A stretch of DNA of 64,000 nucleotides from Parvibaculum lavamentivorans DS-1 (GCF_000017565.1 NC_009719.1:3850746-3914745), one strand, 5' to 3'; shown: positions 7,838 to 17,464, counted from the first letter of the stretch. Made by a program: numbers and translations. The notes: generated by a model from the sequence alone, not told the origin.

Positions 7838-9616
7838 GTGAATCTCGAAGGGCTTCGCGCCATCGGGCGGGCCGAGAAGTGGCAGCTCGACTATCTTTTC
7901 GATCTCGGCTTCCAGGCCTGGCTCGTCCATATCGGCGTCGTCGCGGCGACGGCGGGCGTTCTCGTCAGTGCCCATCCGGAAGACCGCTGGCCCCTGCTCT
8001 GGTGCGTGGCGATGATCCTCTTGTCGCTATCACTTTCGCTGCTGGCCCGTTTCTATCTGCGCAGCCCCCCGGCCGATGAGCCGTCGGCGCAACGCTACGG
8101 TGCCGCGCATACGGGCCTCACGGCACTGGTCGGCATCACCTGGGGTCTCGGCGGCTTCGGCGCCGCCACCGGCGACTTCCAGACTCTCCTCGTCTATTCG
8201 CTGGCGCTCGGCGGTACGGCGCTTGGCGCGGTCTCCTCGCAGCATGTGCTGCCGCGCTCCTGCTTCGTCAGCCTCTGGACCTCCGTGCCGCTGCTCGGCC
8301 TCGCCCATCTCTTTCACGACCCGGCCTTTCTCGGCGCCGTGATCATGGGCATGGTGCTCCTCTATGCGGCCATCCTCTCGATTCTCGCCATCCGCATGCT
8401 GCGCTTCATGCAGGCCAATCTGCGCCTCACCCGTTCGCTCGACGCTCGCCTCGCCGAGCTGACGCAAATGGCGGCCGAGCTTGAAGGGGCCCGCGCCGAG
8501 GCCGTCGAGGCCAATCTCTCCAAGTCGCGCTTTCTCGCCCATGCAAGTCACGACCTGCGTCAGCCGATCCACGCCATCGGCCTCTTCGCCGCCTGCTTGC
8601 GCGATATCGATCTCGGCGCCGAGGCGGCGCAGCTCGTCGGCAGCGTCGACAATGCCGCACGCTCGGTCAGCCGCCTGCTCGGTTCGCTGCTCGATATTTC
8701 GCGTCTCGATGTCGGCGGCGTCGTTCCCCAGCCCGAGCCCGTCGCGCTTGGCGAAATGCTGCAGGGCATTGCCCGGCAGAATGCCGACATCGCCGCCGCG
8801 AATAGCTGCACCCTTCGCATCGTCCCGACGGCGCTCTGGGTCGAGGCCGACCCCGCGCTGCTTTCGGCCATGGTGCAGAACCTTTTGTCCAATGCGCTGA
8901 AATATGCGCCAGGCGCGCGCATCCTTGTCGGCGCCCGCCGCGCCGGCGGCAGCATCGCAATCGAGGTCGTCGACACCGGCCCCGGCATCGCCGAGAAGGA
9001 TTTCAGGCGCATCTTCGACGAGTTCTACCGCGCCGACCGCCCGGCCGTCCGCGCCACCGAAGGTCTCGGCCTCGGCCTCGCCATTGTCCGCCGCCTCGCC
9101 GAGCTGATGGCTCTCGATGTGAGTGCCGCCTCCGCCCCCGGCCGCGGCACGCGCTTGCGCATATCCGGCCTGCGCCCGGTCGCGCCCGTCACCGCGCCTG
9201 TCTCCCGCGCCCGCCGCCAGCATCCATTGACGGGTCTTCGCGTCTGCCTGATCGACGACGACGCCGATGTTCTCGCCGCAAGCGCCATGCTCCTCCGCCG
9301 CTGGGGCTGCGAGGTAACGCCGTTTCGCGCGCTGCCCGGAGGCCCGCTCGGCTGCGACGCGATTGTCAGCGATTTCGATCTCGGCGGCGAAACGGACGGT
9401 CTCGATGCCATCGCGGCGGTCCGCGCTTTCGAGGGCTGGGATGTGCCCGCGGCAATCGTTTCGGGCCGCACCGAGCCGGAAACGCTGGCCCGCCTCGCCC
9501 GCGCCGGCATTCCCTTTCTGCGCAAGCCCGTTCATCCGGCCGAACTGCGCGCCCTGCTGACGGGCTTTGCCCTCGATGCCGCTCTGGATATTTCCGGCGA
9601 GGCCGTACGCGGCTGA
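7838..9616 (+). CDS. Membrane hybrid sensor histidine kinase with C-terminal receiver
   Basis: 592-residue kinase with an N-terminal membrane sensor of about six hydrophobic helices (roughly residues 20-200), a coiled linker (ARLAELTQMAAELEGARAEA), a HisKA domain with phospho-acceptor His238 in SHDLRQPIHAIGLF, an ATPase domain (N-box NLLSNALKYAP, G1 DTGPGIAE, G2 GLGLGLAI) and a C-terminal receiver with acidic pair DDD and phospho-Asp512 in VSDFDLGG. No periplasmic ligand domain is visible. GTG 7838 is chosen for its GGGAGGGG ribosome site; ATG 7784 is in frame but has none. It converges on the response regulator gene with three bases between the stops, so the two probably form one signalling unit. 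The stimulus is unknown. Confidence 0.88.
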   Translation: MNLEGLRAIGRAEKWQLDYLFDLGFQAWLVHIGVVAATAGVLVSAHPEDRWPLLWCVAMILLSLSLSLLARFYLRSPPADEPSAQRYGAAHTGLTALVGITWGLGGFGAATGDFQTLLVYSLALGGTALGAVSSQHVLPRSCFVSLWTSVPLLGLAHLFHDPAFLGAVIMGMVLLYAAILSILAIRMLRFMQANLRLTRSLDARLAELTQMAAELEGARAEAVEANLSKSRFLAHASHDLRQPIHAIGLFAACLRDIDLGAEAAQLVGSVDNAARSVSRLLGSLLDISRLDVGGVVPQPEPVALGEMLQGIARQNADIAAANSCTLRIVPTALWVEADPALLSAMVQNLLSNALKYAPGARILVGARRAGGSIAIEVVDTGPGIAEKDFRRIFDEFYRADRPAVRATEGLGLGLAIVRRLAELMALDVSAASAPGRGTRLRISGLRPVAPVTAPVSRARRQHPLTGLRVCLIDDDADVLAASAMLLRRWGCEVTPFRALPGGPLGCDAIVSDFDLGGETDGLDAIAAVRAFEGWDVPAAIVSGRTEPETLARLARAGIPFLRKPVHPAELRALLTGFALDAALDISGEAVRG

Positions 9617-9619
9617 GCG

Positions 9620-10246
9620 TCAGAGAAGACGGTCCGCCACCGCCGCCGCCGCCGCGCGGCTCGGCACGCCGAGCGTGCGCAAGAGCGCCGACACATGCAT
9701 CCGCGCCGTCACCGGCGATATGCCGAGCTGGCGCCCGATTTCCTTGTTGGTCATGCCGGTGGCGACGAGCCGCAGCACTTCGCGCTGGCGCGGCGAAAGC
9801 TGCACCTCGTCTTCGCCCGCCGCCCGTCCCGGTGCCGATGGCAGGTCGGGCGCGGCCGACCGCACCACGATTTCGCCGGCGCGGATCGCGCCCAGCGCCT
9901 CGGCGATCTCCTCCGGCGGCACCGCCTTGCCGACAAAACCGTCGGCGCCCGCCGCCATCACGAGGTCGATGGTCTCGGCATCGTCGGCCATGGAGACGAT
10001 GGCGAGCGTCGCGCGTGGAAAGCGCCGCCGCAGATCGGCAATCGACGTTTCGGCCGCAAAACCGGGAAACACCAGGTCGAGCACGAACATGGCTGGCGCC
10101 GCGCCGCTTCTGGAAAGCGCCAGCACCTCCTCGAACGTCCCCGCCTCCTCGATTGCCGCGCCGGGCGAAACGCGCGCCAGAATATGCCGCATCCCCATCC
10201 TGAAAACCGGATGATCGTCGGCAACGATGATGCGTTCCTCGGCCAA
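9620..10246 (-). CDS. LuxR/NarL-family response regulator
   Basis: 208-residue two-domain regulator. The receiver has the acidic pair in [11 protein letters not shown] (residues 8-17), phospho-Asp57 in FVLDLVFPG, and the switch Lys in VGKAVPPEE. The C-terminal LuxR-type helix-turn-helix is [36 protein letters not shown] in pieces from about residue 148 on. The gene is convergent with the hybrid kinase and divergent from the autotransporter gene 151 bp away, so the obvious inference is that the kinase phosphorylates this protein and that it controls the autotransporter promoter, its own promoter, or both. The partner and target are inferred only from position. Confidence 0.88.
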   Translation of the reverse strand: MAEERIIVADDHPVFRMGMRHILARVSPGAAIEEAGTFEEVLALSRSGAAPAMFVLDLVFPGFAAETSIADLRRRFPRATLAIVSMADDAETIDLVMAAGADGFVGKAVPPEEIAEALGAIRAGEIVVRSAAPDLPSAPGRAAGEDEVQLSPRQREVLRLVATGMTNKEIGRQLGISPVTARMHVSALLRTLGVPSRAAAAAVADRLL

Positions 10247-10307
10247 GCGCCCGCGTCCCCCTGAATTGGCGGCCTTTACCGGACTCTACCCCCCGGCAGG
10301 GTCGATG

Positions 10308-10330
10308 GCACCTGTACACCTGTACATCTG
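10308..10330. promoter_or_regulatory. Tandem ACCTGTAC repeats in the regulator/autotransporter intergenic region
   Basis: The sequence holds CACCTGTACACCTGTACATC, i.e. two direct copies of ACCTGTAC spaced by nine bases, each containing a near-palindromic TGTACA-type core. It is 68-90 bases upstream of the autotransporter ATG and about 62 bases from the regulator start. A CCGGACA / TGTCCGG inverted repeat (10349-10377, 15-base spacer) follows. Both are candidate response-regulator sites. Confidence 0.45.
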
Positions 10331-10397
10331 TCTCCCCGGCCTCCGTCCCCGGACAATCGGCCCGGTTCAGTGTCCGGACGAAGAGGGGGGAATCTCG

Positions 10398-13300
10398 ATG
10401 ACCGCGCGCAACCGAACGGCCGCCGCGAGGCGCCGCCACATCGCGGCATTGATGCTCGGCACCGCGCTTGCCGCGCTGCCTCATTCCGGCGCCAGTGCGG
10501 ACTCGTTCTGGAGCGGCGGTGCCGGCGACTGGTTCGATCCCGGCAACTGGGCCGGTGGCGTGCCCGGTGCGGGCGATGTCGCCATCGTCAACAATGGTGG
10601 CACCGCAGAGATCGGCGCGGCGGGCGCTCTCTCCAGCATCGGCTCGGCGGGTGAAACGGCGGGCAACAGCGGCACCGTCGAAGTGGACGGCGCCGGTTCC
10701 ACCTGGGCCATCGGCAACACGCTCTATATCGGCAATTCCGGCACCGGCACACTCAACGTCACCAATGGCGGCGCGGTCTCCAATAATAACGCGGCCATCG
10801 GCACCACCGCCACCGGCAGCGGCACGGCAACGATCGACGGCGCCGGTTCGACATGGACGAACAGCGGTCAACTCACGATAGGCGGCGCTGGCGAAGGCGC
10901 GCTCGAAATTTCCGGCGGCGGCGCGGTCTCGAACAACGAGGGCTCGATCGGCAATCAGGCCGGCAGCACCGGCGAAGTCGCGGTCGATGGCATAGGGTCG
11001 ACATGGACCAATTCTGGCGATCTCGTTGTCGGCGCCAGGAGCAACGGTACGCTTGGCATTTCGGGCGGTGGTGCCGTCTCGAATATGAGCGGCTTCATCG
11101 GCGACCTTGCCGCCGGCATCGGCACCGTCACGGTCGACGGCGCGGGTTCGACATGGACCAACACCGGCGGCAACGGCCTCAATGTCGGCTGGTCGGGGTC
11201 GGCGACGCTGGACATATCGGACGGTGGCGCGGTCTCGAGTTTGGCGGGTCATGTCGGAAGACAGGTGGGCAGCACCGGCACAGTCACCGTCTCGGGCGTG
11301 GATTCCGTCTGGTCCATCGTCGGTGCGCTTCTCGTCGGCAATTACGGCGACGGCACGCTGACCCTTTCCGATGGCGGTGCAGCCGAAGCAGCGTCCGTCA
11401 CCATCGCCAGCAATGCTTCCTCCACCGGCGCGCTGAACATCGGCGCGGCCTCGGGCGATGCCGCCGCTGCCGCAGGCATGCTCGACGCGGCATCGGTCGT
11501 CTTCGGCGCGGGCACGGGCATGCTGGTCTTCAACCATACGAACAACGACTATGCCTTTGATGCCGATATTTCGGGCGCCGGAAGCCTGCTGGTGCGAAAT
11601 GGCCGCACGAGTCTCACCGGCGCAAACACCTATACCGGCGGCACGGAGATCGCGGGCGGCACGCTGATCGGCAATACGACGAGCCTCCAGGGTGATATCG
11701 AATTCACGACCCCTTCCGGCCAACTGCATTTCGATCAGTCTACGGACGGTACGTTCTCGGGCTCTATCGCGGGCGGTTCCACCCGCGGCTATGTCGTGAA
11801 GCGCGGCACAGGCGAGGTTGTCTTCGACGAAACGAATATCGACGTGAGCCTCGTCCACGCCTCGGGTGGCACGCTCATCGTCGATGGCGGCACCGTCGCT
11901 GCCGATACCATTCATTCCGGGTATCTATCGGACGCCGGGCATCCGCTGGAATTTGCCTCGCTCCATTTCACGGGCGGCGTAGAGGTGACGAGCAACCACG
12001 GCTCTGTCAGCAGCGACGACGACGATACCGGCGCCGAAATCCGCCTCTCCGGTGCGGGCACGAAATGGACTGTCGGCCGTGACAATGCGTGGACCACTTT
12101 TTACGTGTGGGGCAATGGCGGCAGCCTTCTCTCGGTGTCGGAAGGTGCGGAGCTCGAACATTTCGGCACTCTCGTCCTTGCCTCCCTCAGTCACGATACG
12201 CCCGGCCGCATCGAGGTCGACGGTACGGGCTCGCTTCTCTCCTCGACCGGGAGCATCGATTTCGGCAATCACGGGACCGGACTTGTTACGGTCTCGAACG
12301 GCGGCCGTCTCGAAACCGGCGGCGGACCGGTCGGCATGGGCTCCTCGCGCACAGGCATCGTGACGATCACCGGCGCGGGCTCGGTCTGGCGGACGCTCGC
12401 GGATGAGGACGAGCGCGTCGAGCACGATCTGATTCTCGGCGGAAACGATGAGTACACCGTGGGCACTGGCCACATTTTTCTGTCCGATGGCGGCCTGCTG
12501 CGCCTCGGCGCCGGCGGCGACGGCACGATCTTCGCCGCGTTAGGCGCAAATTCAGCGGCAACCATCAACATCGGCGCGGCGCAAGGCGAAGCGGCGGCGG
12601 GCGCGGGCACGCTCGAAGCTGCCGAAATCGAATTCGGCGATGCTGATGGCGGCGACGGCCGCCTCGTCTTCAATCACACCGCGCTCGAACATATCTTCGC
12701 ACCCGTCGTTTCGGGCTTCGGCACCATCATGCAGCTCGCCGGCATCACGCGGCTGACAGGCTACAGCGAGAACTTCGAAGGCGATACGCATGTCACCGGC
12801 GGCACTCTCGTTATCGGCAATGCGCTGGGCGGCACGATTCATGTCTCGGGCAGCGGACGCCTCGGCGGTACCGGCAACGTCAACAATGCCGTTGTCGGCG
12901 ATGGCGGCATCTTCGCGCCGGGCAACTCGGTCGGCGCCATGATTGCCTATGGCGATGTGACTTTCGGCGATGGCGCCATTTACGATGTCGAGGTCAACGA
13001 CGGCAGCAACACGCCCGGCATCGGCAACGACTTCATCGACATCGCCGGTTCGCTGACGATCGACGGCGGGGCATCGGTTCATGTCTCGCCCGAGAACGGC
13101 ACCGATGACGGCACGACCTACACACCCGGCCTCGTCTACACGATCCTCTCGGCAACAGGAGGCGTCACCGGCGCCTTTGGCGCGGTGACTGCCAGCTTTG
13201 CCTTTCTGACGCCTGAACTTTCCTACGATGCCAACAATGTTTTTCTCGAACTGGTGTTGAATCACGACGGCGACGGCGGCGATGCCGGCTTCGGCGATGT

Positions 13301-14399
13301 CGCCAATACACAGAACCAGAAGGGTGTCGGCAACGCTCTGGAGAACTTCGGGCCCGGCCATCCGCTCTACGACGAGATCATCCTGATGACCGAGGAGGAA
13401 GCCCGCGCCGCCTATGACGCGCTTTCGGGTGAGGCCCATGCCAGTTCCGCGACCGCGCAATTCATGACCGCCGCCGAGATCCGCCAGCAATTGCTCGACC
13501 GTCTCGCCGCGATCCTCGGTTCGGGTGGCGGCGGACTGGCGAGCCTTGCCTATGCACCGGCTGCGGGTGATGCCGTGCCGGGCGCAGCCGCCATCTGGGG
13601 CCAGGTCTTCGGAAGCTGGGGCCGCACGGACGGCAACGGCAATGCCGCCGAGATCGACCGCGATGTCTATGGTTTCATGGGCGGCATCGACCGCGAGGTC
13701 GCGCCGGGGGCGCAGGCCGGTCTCGCATTCGGCTACAGCCGCTCGACTTATGATGTCGCTACGCGGTCGTCTTCGGGCGATAGCGATAATTTTCACATCG
13801 CGGGCTATGCCGGCACGGCGCTTGGCGCCTTCGACCTGAAGGGGGTCGTCTCCTACGCCTATGGCACGGTCGACACCCGCCGCACCGTCATCGCCGGTGG
13901 GCTGACGAATAATCTTGCGGCCGATTACACGACGCATACCTTCCAGGCGGGCGCCGAAGCCGGTTTCGATCTCGATATCGGCCCCCTCGTGTTGACGCCC
14001 TTCGCCGGGCTTGCCGGCATCCATGTCGAGACCGGGGGCTTCACCGAGACCGGCGGCCCGGCCGCGCTGACCTTCGGCTCGACCTCCAGCACCACCGGCG
14101 TCTCGACGCTGGGCCTCCGCGCCCGCCGCCAGACCGGCCAGGTCGTGCTCGCGGGCTCGCTCGCCTGGCGCCATGCCTTCGGCGATGTCGACCCCTCGTC
14201 GCGCGCCGCTTTCGCCTCCGCTCCCGCCGCCACCTTCGCGGTCCGGGGCACGCCGATCTCGGAAAACGCCCTCGCCCTCGAAACCGGCATCGACCTGAAG
14301 CTCGACACCGGCACGACCCTCACTTTCGGCTATGCTGGCGAATACGCCTCGGAAGCCCGCGACCACGGGTTGAAGGCGGAACTGCGCTTCGAGTTCTGA
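10398..14399 (+). CDS. Large autotransporter (type Va secretion) with repetitive passenger
   Basis: 1333-residue surface protein. A signal peptide with a twin-Arg-free basic start (TARNRTAAARRRH), hydrophobic core and ASA cleavage site ends at about residue 35. The passenger (about 36-1030) is a predicted beta-helix with at least five repeats of roughly 45 residues of the form GAGSTWTNSG...GTLxISxGGAVSN between 10680 and 11400, a further looser set to about 12500, and the linker-type segment TYTGGTEIAGGTLIG. The C-terminal beta-barrel (about 1070-1333, from AAIWGQVFGSWGRT) ends in LRFEF, with the terminal Phe recognised by the Bam complex. ATG 10398 has GAGGGGGG upstream. Function is probably adhesion or aggregation; no protease triad is apparent. 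Confidence 0.9.
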   Translation: MTARNRTAAARRRHIAALMLGTALAALPHSGASADSFWSGGAGDWFDPGNWAGGVPGAGDVAIVNNGGTAEIGAAGALSSIGSAGETAGNSGTVEVDGAGSTWAIGNTLYIGNSGTGTLNVTNGGAVSNNNAAIGTTATGSGTATIDGAGSTWTNSGQLTIGGAGEGALEISGGGAVSNNEGSIGNQAGSTGEVAVDGIGSTWTNSGDLVVGARSNGTLGISGGGAVSNMSGFIGDLAAGIGTVTVDGAGSTWTNTGGNGLNVGWSGSATLDISDGGAVSSLAGHVGRQVGSTGTVTVSGVDSVWSIVGALLVGNYGDGTLTLSDGGAAEAASVTIASNASSTGALNIGAASGDAAAAAGMLDAASVVFGAGTGMLVFNHTNNDYAFDADISGAGSLLVRNGRTSLTGANTYTGGTEIAGGTLIGNTTSLQGDIEFTTPSGQLHFDQSTDGTFSGSIAGGSTRGYVVKRGTGEVVFDETNIDVSLVHASGGTLIVDGGTVAADTIHSGYLSDAGHPLEFASLHFTGGVEVTSNHGSVSSDDDDTGAEIRLSGAGTKWTVGRDNAWTTFYVWGNGGSLLSVSEGAELEHFGTLVLASLSHDTPGRIEVDGTGSLLSSTGSIDFGNHGTGLVTVSNGGRLETGGGPVGMGSSRTGIVTITGAGSVWRTLADEDERVEHDLILGGNDEYTVGTGHIFLSDGGLLRLGAGGDGTIFAALGANSAATINIGAAQGEAAAGAGTLEAAEIEFGDADGGDGRLVFNHTALEHIFAPVVSGFGTIMQLAGITRLTGYSENFEGDTHVTGGTLVIGNALGGTIHVSGSGRLGGTGNVNNAVVGDGGIFAPGNSVGAMIAYGDVTFGDGAIYDVEVNDGSNTPGIGNDFIDIAGSLTIDGGASVHVSPENGTDDGTTYTPGLVYTILSATGGVTGAFGAVTASFAFLTPELSYDANNVFLELVLNHDGDGGDAGFGDVANTQNQKGVGNALENFGPGHPLYDEIILMTEEEARAAYDALSGEAHASSATAQFMTAAEIRQQLLDRLAAILGSGGGGLASLAYAPAAGDAVPGAAAIWGQVFGSWGRTDGNGNAAEIDRDVYGFMGGIDREVAPGAQAGLAFGYSRSTYDVATRSSSGDSDNFHIAGYAGTALGAFDLKGVVSYAYGTVDTRRTVIAGGLTNNLAADYTTHTFQAGAEAGFDLDIGPLVLTPFAGLAGIHVETGGFTETGGPAALTFGSTSSTTGVSTLGLRARRQTGQVVLAGSLAWRHAFGDVDPSSRAAFASAPAATFAVRGTPISENALALETGIDLKLDTGTTLTFGYAGEYASEARDHGLKAELRFEF

Positions 14400-14737
14400 A
14401 AATCGGCGGCCGGAAAACCGGGGATAATATTTTCGGCCCGGCCCTTATTTTCCGATGCTGAAAACCGGGGGCAAGTTTTCCCGGGCAGGGCGCATTTATG
14501 TGCCTCCCCGTGTCTTCCGGGTCACGGCCCGTCGGCCAGTCACGTCCGCCGAGAGCGGGCACAACGACCGGCAAAACTCTTTGTGACAGTTAAGTGACAG
14601 TTCGATGACAGTCCGCCCAAACATGCGAATTGTTCTCAACTAGAGCCGCCTTTCCACCATTGCCTTCGAGGCTCGCCCGCCGCATAACCACGCTGAAACT
14701 TTGCCCGAATTCGGGCCAGCGCGACGGATGTCCTTCT
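14400..14737. other. 338-base intergenic region between autotransporter and trpS
   Basis: No gene is supported here. It contains short CCGG-AAAA-CCGG and similar weak hairpins just after the autotransporter stop, an AT-rich patch near 14430-14455, and the triple TGACAG iteron described separately. The final 100 bases before trpS show no clear promoter or ribosome site. Confidence 0.6.
14583..14612 (-). promoter_or_regulatory. Pho-box-like triple 11-bp direct repeat
   Basis: TGACAG occurs at 14584, 14595 and 14606, exactly 11 bp apart. Read on the minus strand this is CTGTCAT-N4-CTGTCAC-N4-CTGTCA, which fits the known PhoB box (two 7-bp CTGTCAT-like repeats with 4-bp spacers). The site is 126-155 bp upstream of trpS but oriented away from it. 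A sister copy is at 55423-55450. Confidence 0.55.
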
Positions 14738-15745
14738 ATGGAAAAACCCCAGAACCGCGTCTTCTCGGGCGTGCAGCCGACCGGCAATCTGCACCTCGGA
14801 AATTACCTCGGCGCGATCCGCAATTTCGTCGGTTTGCAGCAGACGCATGAATGCATCTACTGCGTCGTCGACATGCATGCGATCACCGTCTGGCAGGACC
14901 CGAAGGAACTCGCCGCGAATACGCGCGAGGTCGCTGCCGCCTACATCGCGGCGGGTATCGATCCGTCTACGAACATTATTTTCAACCAGTCGAAAGTCGC
15001 GGCCCATGCCGAGCTTGCCTGGATACTGAATTGCGTCGCCCGCATCGGCTGGCTAAATCGCATGACGCAGTTCAAGGACAAGGCGGGCAAGGACCGCGAG
15101 AAGGCGTCGGTCGGCCTCTACGCCTATCCGATCCTTATGGCAGCTGACATTCTCGTCTATCGCGCAACTCATGTGCCGGTCGGCGACGACCAGAAGCAGC
15201 ATCTCGAGCTCGCGCGCGACACGGCGCAGAAATTCAACAACGACTTCGGCGCGCAGGATTTCTTCCCCCTGCCCGAGCCCCTCATCATGGGCCCGGCGAC
15301 GCGCGTCATGTCGCTGCGCGACGGCACCAAGAAGATGTCGAAGTCGGACCCCTCCGATCTCTCGCGCATCACCATGCGCGACAGCGCCGACGACATCGCG
15401 AAGAAAATCCGCAAGGCCCAGACCGACCCCGATCCTCTTCCCGAAACCGTCGAAGGCTTGCAGGGCCGCCCCGGCGCCGAAAATCTCGTCGGCATCTACG
15501 CGGCCCTCGCGGGCATGACGAAGGCAGAAGTTCTCGCGCAATATGGCGGCCAGCAATTCTCCGCCTTCAAGCCCGCACTCGCCGATCTTGCGGTCGAGAA
15601 ACTGTCGCCGATCACGGACGAAATGGCGCGCCTCATGGCCGATCCGGCCTATATAGACGGCATTTTGAGCAAAGGCGCCGACCGCGCCCGCGCAATCGCC
15701 GATCCCGTTGTCGCTCGCGTCAAGGAGATAGTCGGCTTCATCTGA
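14738..15745 (+). CDS. trpS: Tryptophanyl-tRNA synthetase
   Basis: TrpRS charges tRNA-Trp. The 335-residue product has the class I signatures: [18 protein letters not shown] (HIGH-type, residues 8-25) and [10 protein letters not shown] (KMSKS). Between them are the Trp-pocket segments [29 protein letters not shown]. The frame stays open upstream to 14630, but [13 protein letters not shown] at 14738 is the family's usual N-terminus. Length is normal for a bacterial TrpRS. It follows murJ in many alphaproteobacteria; here the kinase/autotransporter block is inserted between them. Confidence 0.97.
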   Translation: MEKPQNRVFSGVQPTGNLHLGNYLGAIRNFVGLQQTHECIYCVVDMHAITVWQDPKELAANTREVAAAYIAAGIDPSTNIIFNQSKVAAHAELAWILNCVARIGWLNRMTQFKDKAGKDREKASVGLYAYPILMAADILVYRATHVPVGDDQKQHLELARDTAQKFNNDFGAQDFFPLPEPLIMGPATRVMSLRDGTKKMSKSDPSDLSRITMRDSADDIAKKIRKAQTDPDPLPETVEGLQGRPGAENLVGIYAALAGMTKAEVLAQYGGQQFSAFKPALADLAVEKLSPITDEMARLMADPAYIDGILSKGADRARAIADPVVARVKEIVGFI

Positions 15746-15835
15746 AGCGTGCCGCCGCTTGATCCGCGGCGCGCGCGTCCCATCTAGAATGGGATATCCA
15801 GAGAGAGCACACACACCCGGAGGAAGTTTCCGTCC

Positions 15836-16903
15836 ATGTCCTTCAGCGACCGAATTGCCGGTATGCGTGAGCGTCTTCGTCACCGTTGGATGTATCGCTC
15901 GGGAGATGGCACGGCGGCTTCCGCTGCGGGCGCCGGTGCCGCCGCTTCGGCGGGCGGCTTTTTTTCGCGCCTTAACAGGCCTGGAATGCGCGGCATCCTC
16001 TGGCGTCTCCTTGCCGCCTTCATCGTCTTCATTCTGCTTTATTATCCGATCGGTATGCTGATCGTTCACAAGGTCGACGACGATCCGGATTTTGCGCCAT
16101 CGGCCGCCGATCTTCAGCCGGGCGGCAGCGAGGCGGTGGCCTATACCGTGGCGCTGATCGATCGCGAAGTGAACCAGCACGCATGGACCGCCAACGATCC
16201 GTTCTTCATGCCCGGGTCCATGCTCGACAACATGCCGAACTTCCAGCAGGGCATCATGTCGGCGCTGGCGCGTTTCGGTTTCGAGTTGACCGACCAGCTC
16301 GGCCGCACGCGCGGCTCTTCCGAAGCCGATCCCGATCTGCAGCGAGCCGCAGGTCTTCTTCAATATCCGGGAAACGTCTGGATCTGGAATCCGAGCGTAT
16401 CGCTTGCGCCTCGTGCAAGTTCGGAATCGCAATATCGCGACGCGCGCAAGCGTCTCATGAGTTACAACGCCCGCCTCGTCGCCGGTAATGCCAATCTCGA
16501 TATCCGCTCGGACAATCTTCTCGCGACCATCGAGCGCTTCGCCGCCGATCTGGGCTCTTCCTCCGCCCTGATCGATCGTCATCTGACGGAAGAGGCCGGC
16601 AGCTTTTTCGACACCGAGGCCGACGATGTCTTCTATCTGACCAAGGGCAAGCTCTATGGCTACTACATGGTCCTGAAGGGGCTGAGCGTGGACTTCGCAC
16701 CTGTCATCAAGGAACGGAACCTGCAAAAGCCGTGGAACGAGATGGTGGAGAGCTTCCGCAAGGCCGCGCTGCTCGATCCATGGGTGGTCGCGAATGGCGC
16801 GCCGGATGCCCAGTTCCAGCCGAACCATCTCGCCATGCAGGGCTTCTATCTTCTGCGCGCCCGCACCCAGCTGCGCGAAATCGCCAATATCCTGCTGAAA
16901 TAG
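15836..16903 (+). CDS. DUF2333 family membrane-anchored protein
   Basis: 355-residue protein of the uncharacterised DUF2333 family (from recollection). A basic, Ala/Gly-rich N-terminus is followed by one transmembrane helix (WRLLAAFIVFILLYYPIGMLI, about residues 58-78) and a large periplasmic, mainly helical domain with the conserved stretches WTANDPFFMPGSMLDNMPNFQ and TEADDVFYLTKGKLYGYYM in parts. A GGAGGAAG ribosome site precedes the ATG. It is co-directional with the stress protein gene downstream (about 54 bp gap). Function unknown. Confidence 0.85.
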   Translation: MSFSDRIAGMRERLRHRWMYRSGDGTAASAAGAGAAASAGGFFSRLNRPGMRGILWRLLAAFIVFILLYYPIGMLIVHKVDDDPDFAPSAADLQPGGSEAVAYTVALIDREVNQHAWTANDPFFMPGSMLDNMPNFQQGIMSALARFGFELTDQLGRTRGSSEADPDLQRAAGLLQYPGNVWIWNPSVSLAPRASSESQYRDARKRLMSYNARLVAGNANLDIRSDNLLATIERFAADLGSSSALIDRHLTEEAGSFFDTEADDVFYLTKGKLYGYYMVLKGLSVDFAPVIKERNLQKPWNEMVESFRKAALLDPWVVANGAPDAQFQPNHLAMQGFYLLRARTQLREIANILLK

Positions 16904-16957
16904 GACGTTTCTCTCCGAGGCTTGCCCGCCGCCCTCGCCGATGGCAGCATCCGCCGC

Positions 16958-17464
16958 ATGAGCGAATCCGAAACACCGAGCCGCCCCGTCGCCCCGCCGA
17001 AAAGGCGCAAGTTTCTCGTCGTCGTTGACGGCACACCTGAATCCGAGGTCGCGCTCCATTTCGCAAGTCTCCGCGCCAGCCACACAAGCGGCGTCGTCAC
17101 GCTGCTCGCCGTCATCGAGCCGGGCGAGGCTTCGCAGCAATGGCTCGGCGTTCAGAACATCATGAAGGAAGAAGCGCGCGAGGAGGCGGAAGAGCTGCTC
17201 CACAGGCTTGCCGCGCATGTGAACGAATATGCCGGCATCATGCCCGAACTGGTCATCCGCGAAGGGCGCCGCGCCGAGCAGGTGATGCAGTTGATCGCCG
17301 AAGACAAGGATATCGCGATCCTCGTCCTCGCTGCCGGTCTCGGCAAGGAAGGGCCCGGCCCTCTCGTAACCATGGTCGCGAGCGCCAGCGAAAAGGCCTT
17401 CCCGATCCCCGTCACCGTCGTGCCCGGTAACCTCACCGAGGAAGCGATCCGCACGCTGGCTTGA
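16958..17464 (+). CDS. Universal stress protein (UspA family)
   Basis: 168-residue single-domain Usp. The start of the fold, KFLVVVDGTPESEVALHFA, has the usual Asp after strand 1. The C-terminal ATP-binding pattern is partly degenerate: where UspA/MJ0577 has G-2x-G-9x-G(S/T), this protein reads GLGKEGPGPLVTMVASASEKAFPIPVTVVP in segments. Proteins of this group bind nucleotide and are induced by starvation or stress. ATG 16958 is preferred; a TTG at 16922 would add 12 residues. It lies just before the Nfu gene, an arrangement recalled from other alphaproteobacteria. Confidence 0.85.
   Translation: MSESETPSRPVAPPKRRKFLVVVDGTPESEVALHFASLRASHTSGVVTLLAVIEPGEASQQWLGVQNIMKEEAREEAEELLHRLAAHVNEYAGIMPELVIREGRRAEQVMQLIAEDKDIAILVLAAGLGKEGPGPLVTMVASASEKAFPIPVTVVPGNLTEEAIRTLA

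Noticed and set aside
9366..11915. 849-codon antisense frame across the response regulator and autotransporter
   Set aside because: Repeats in it mirror the autotransporter repeats; it overlaps three good genes and lacks family signals.
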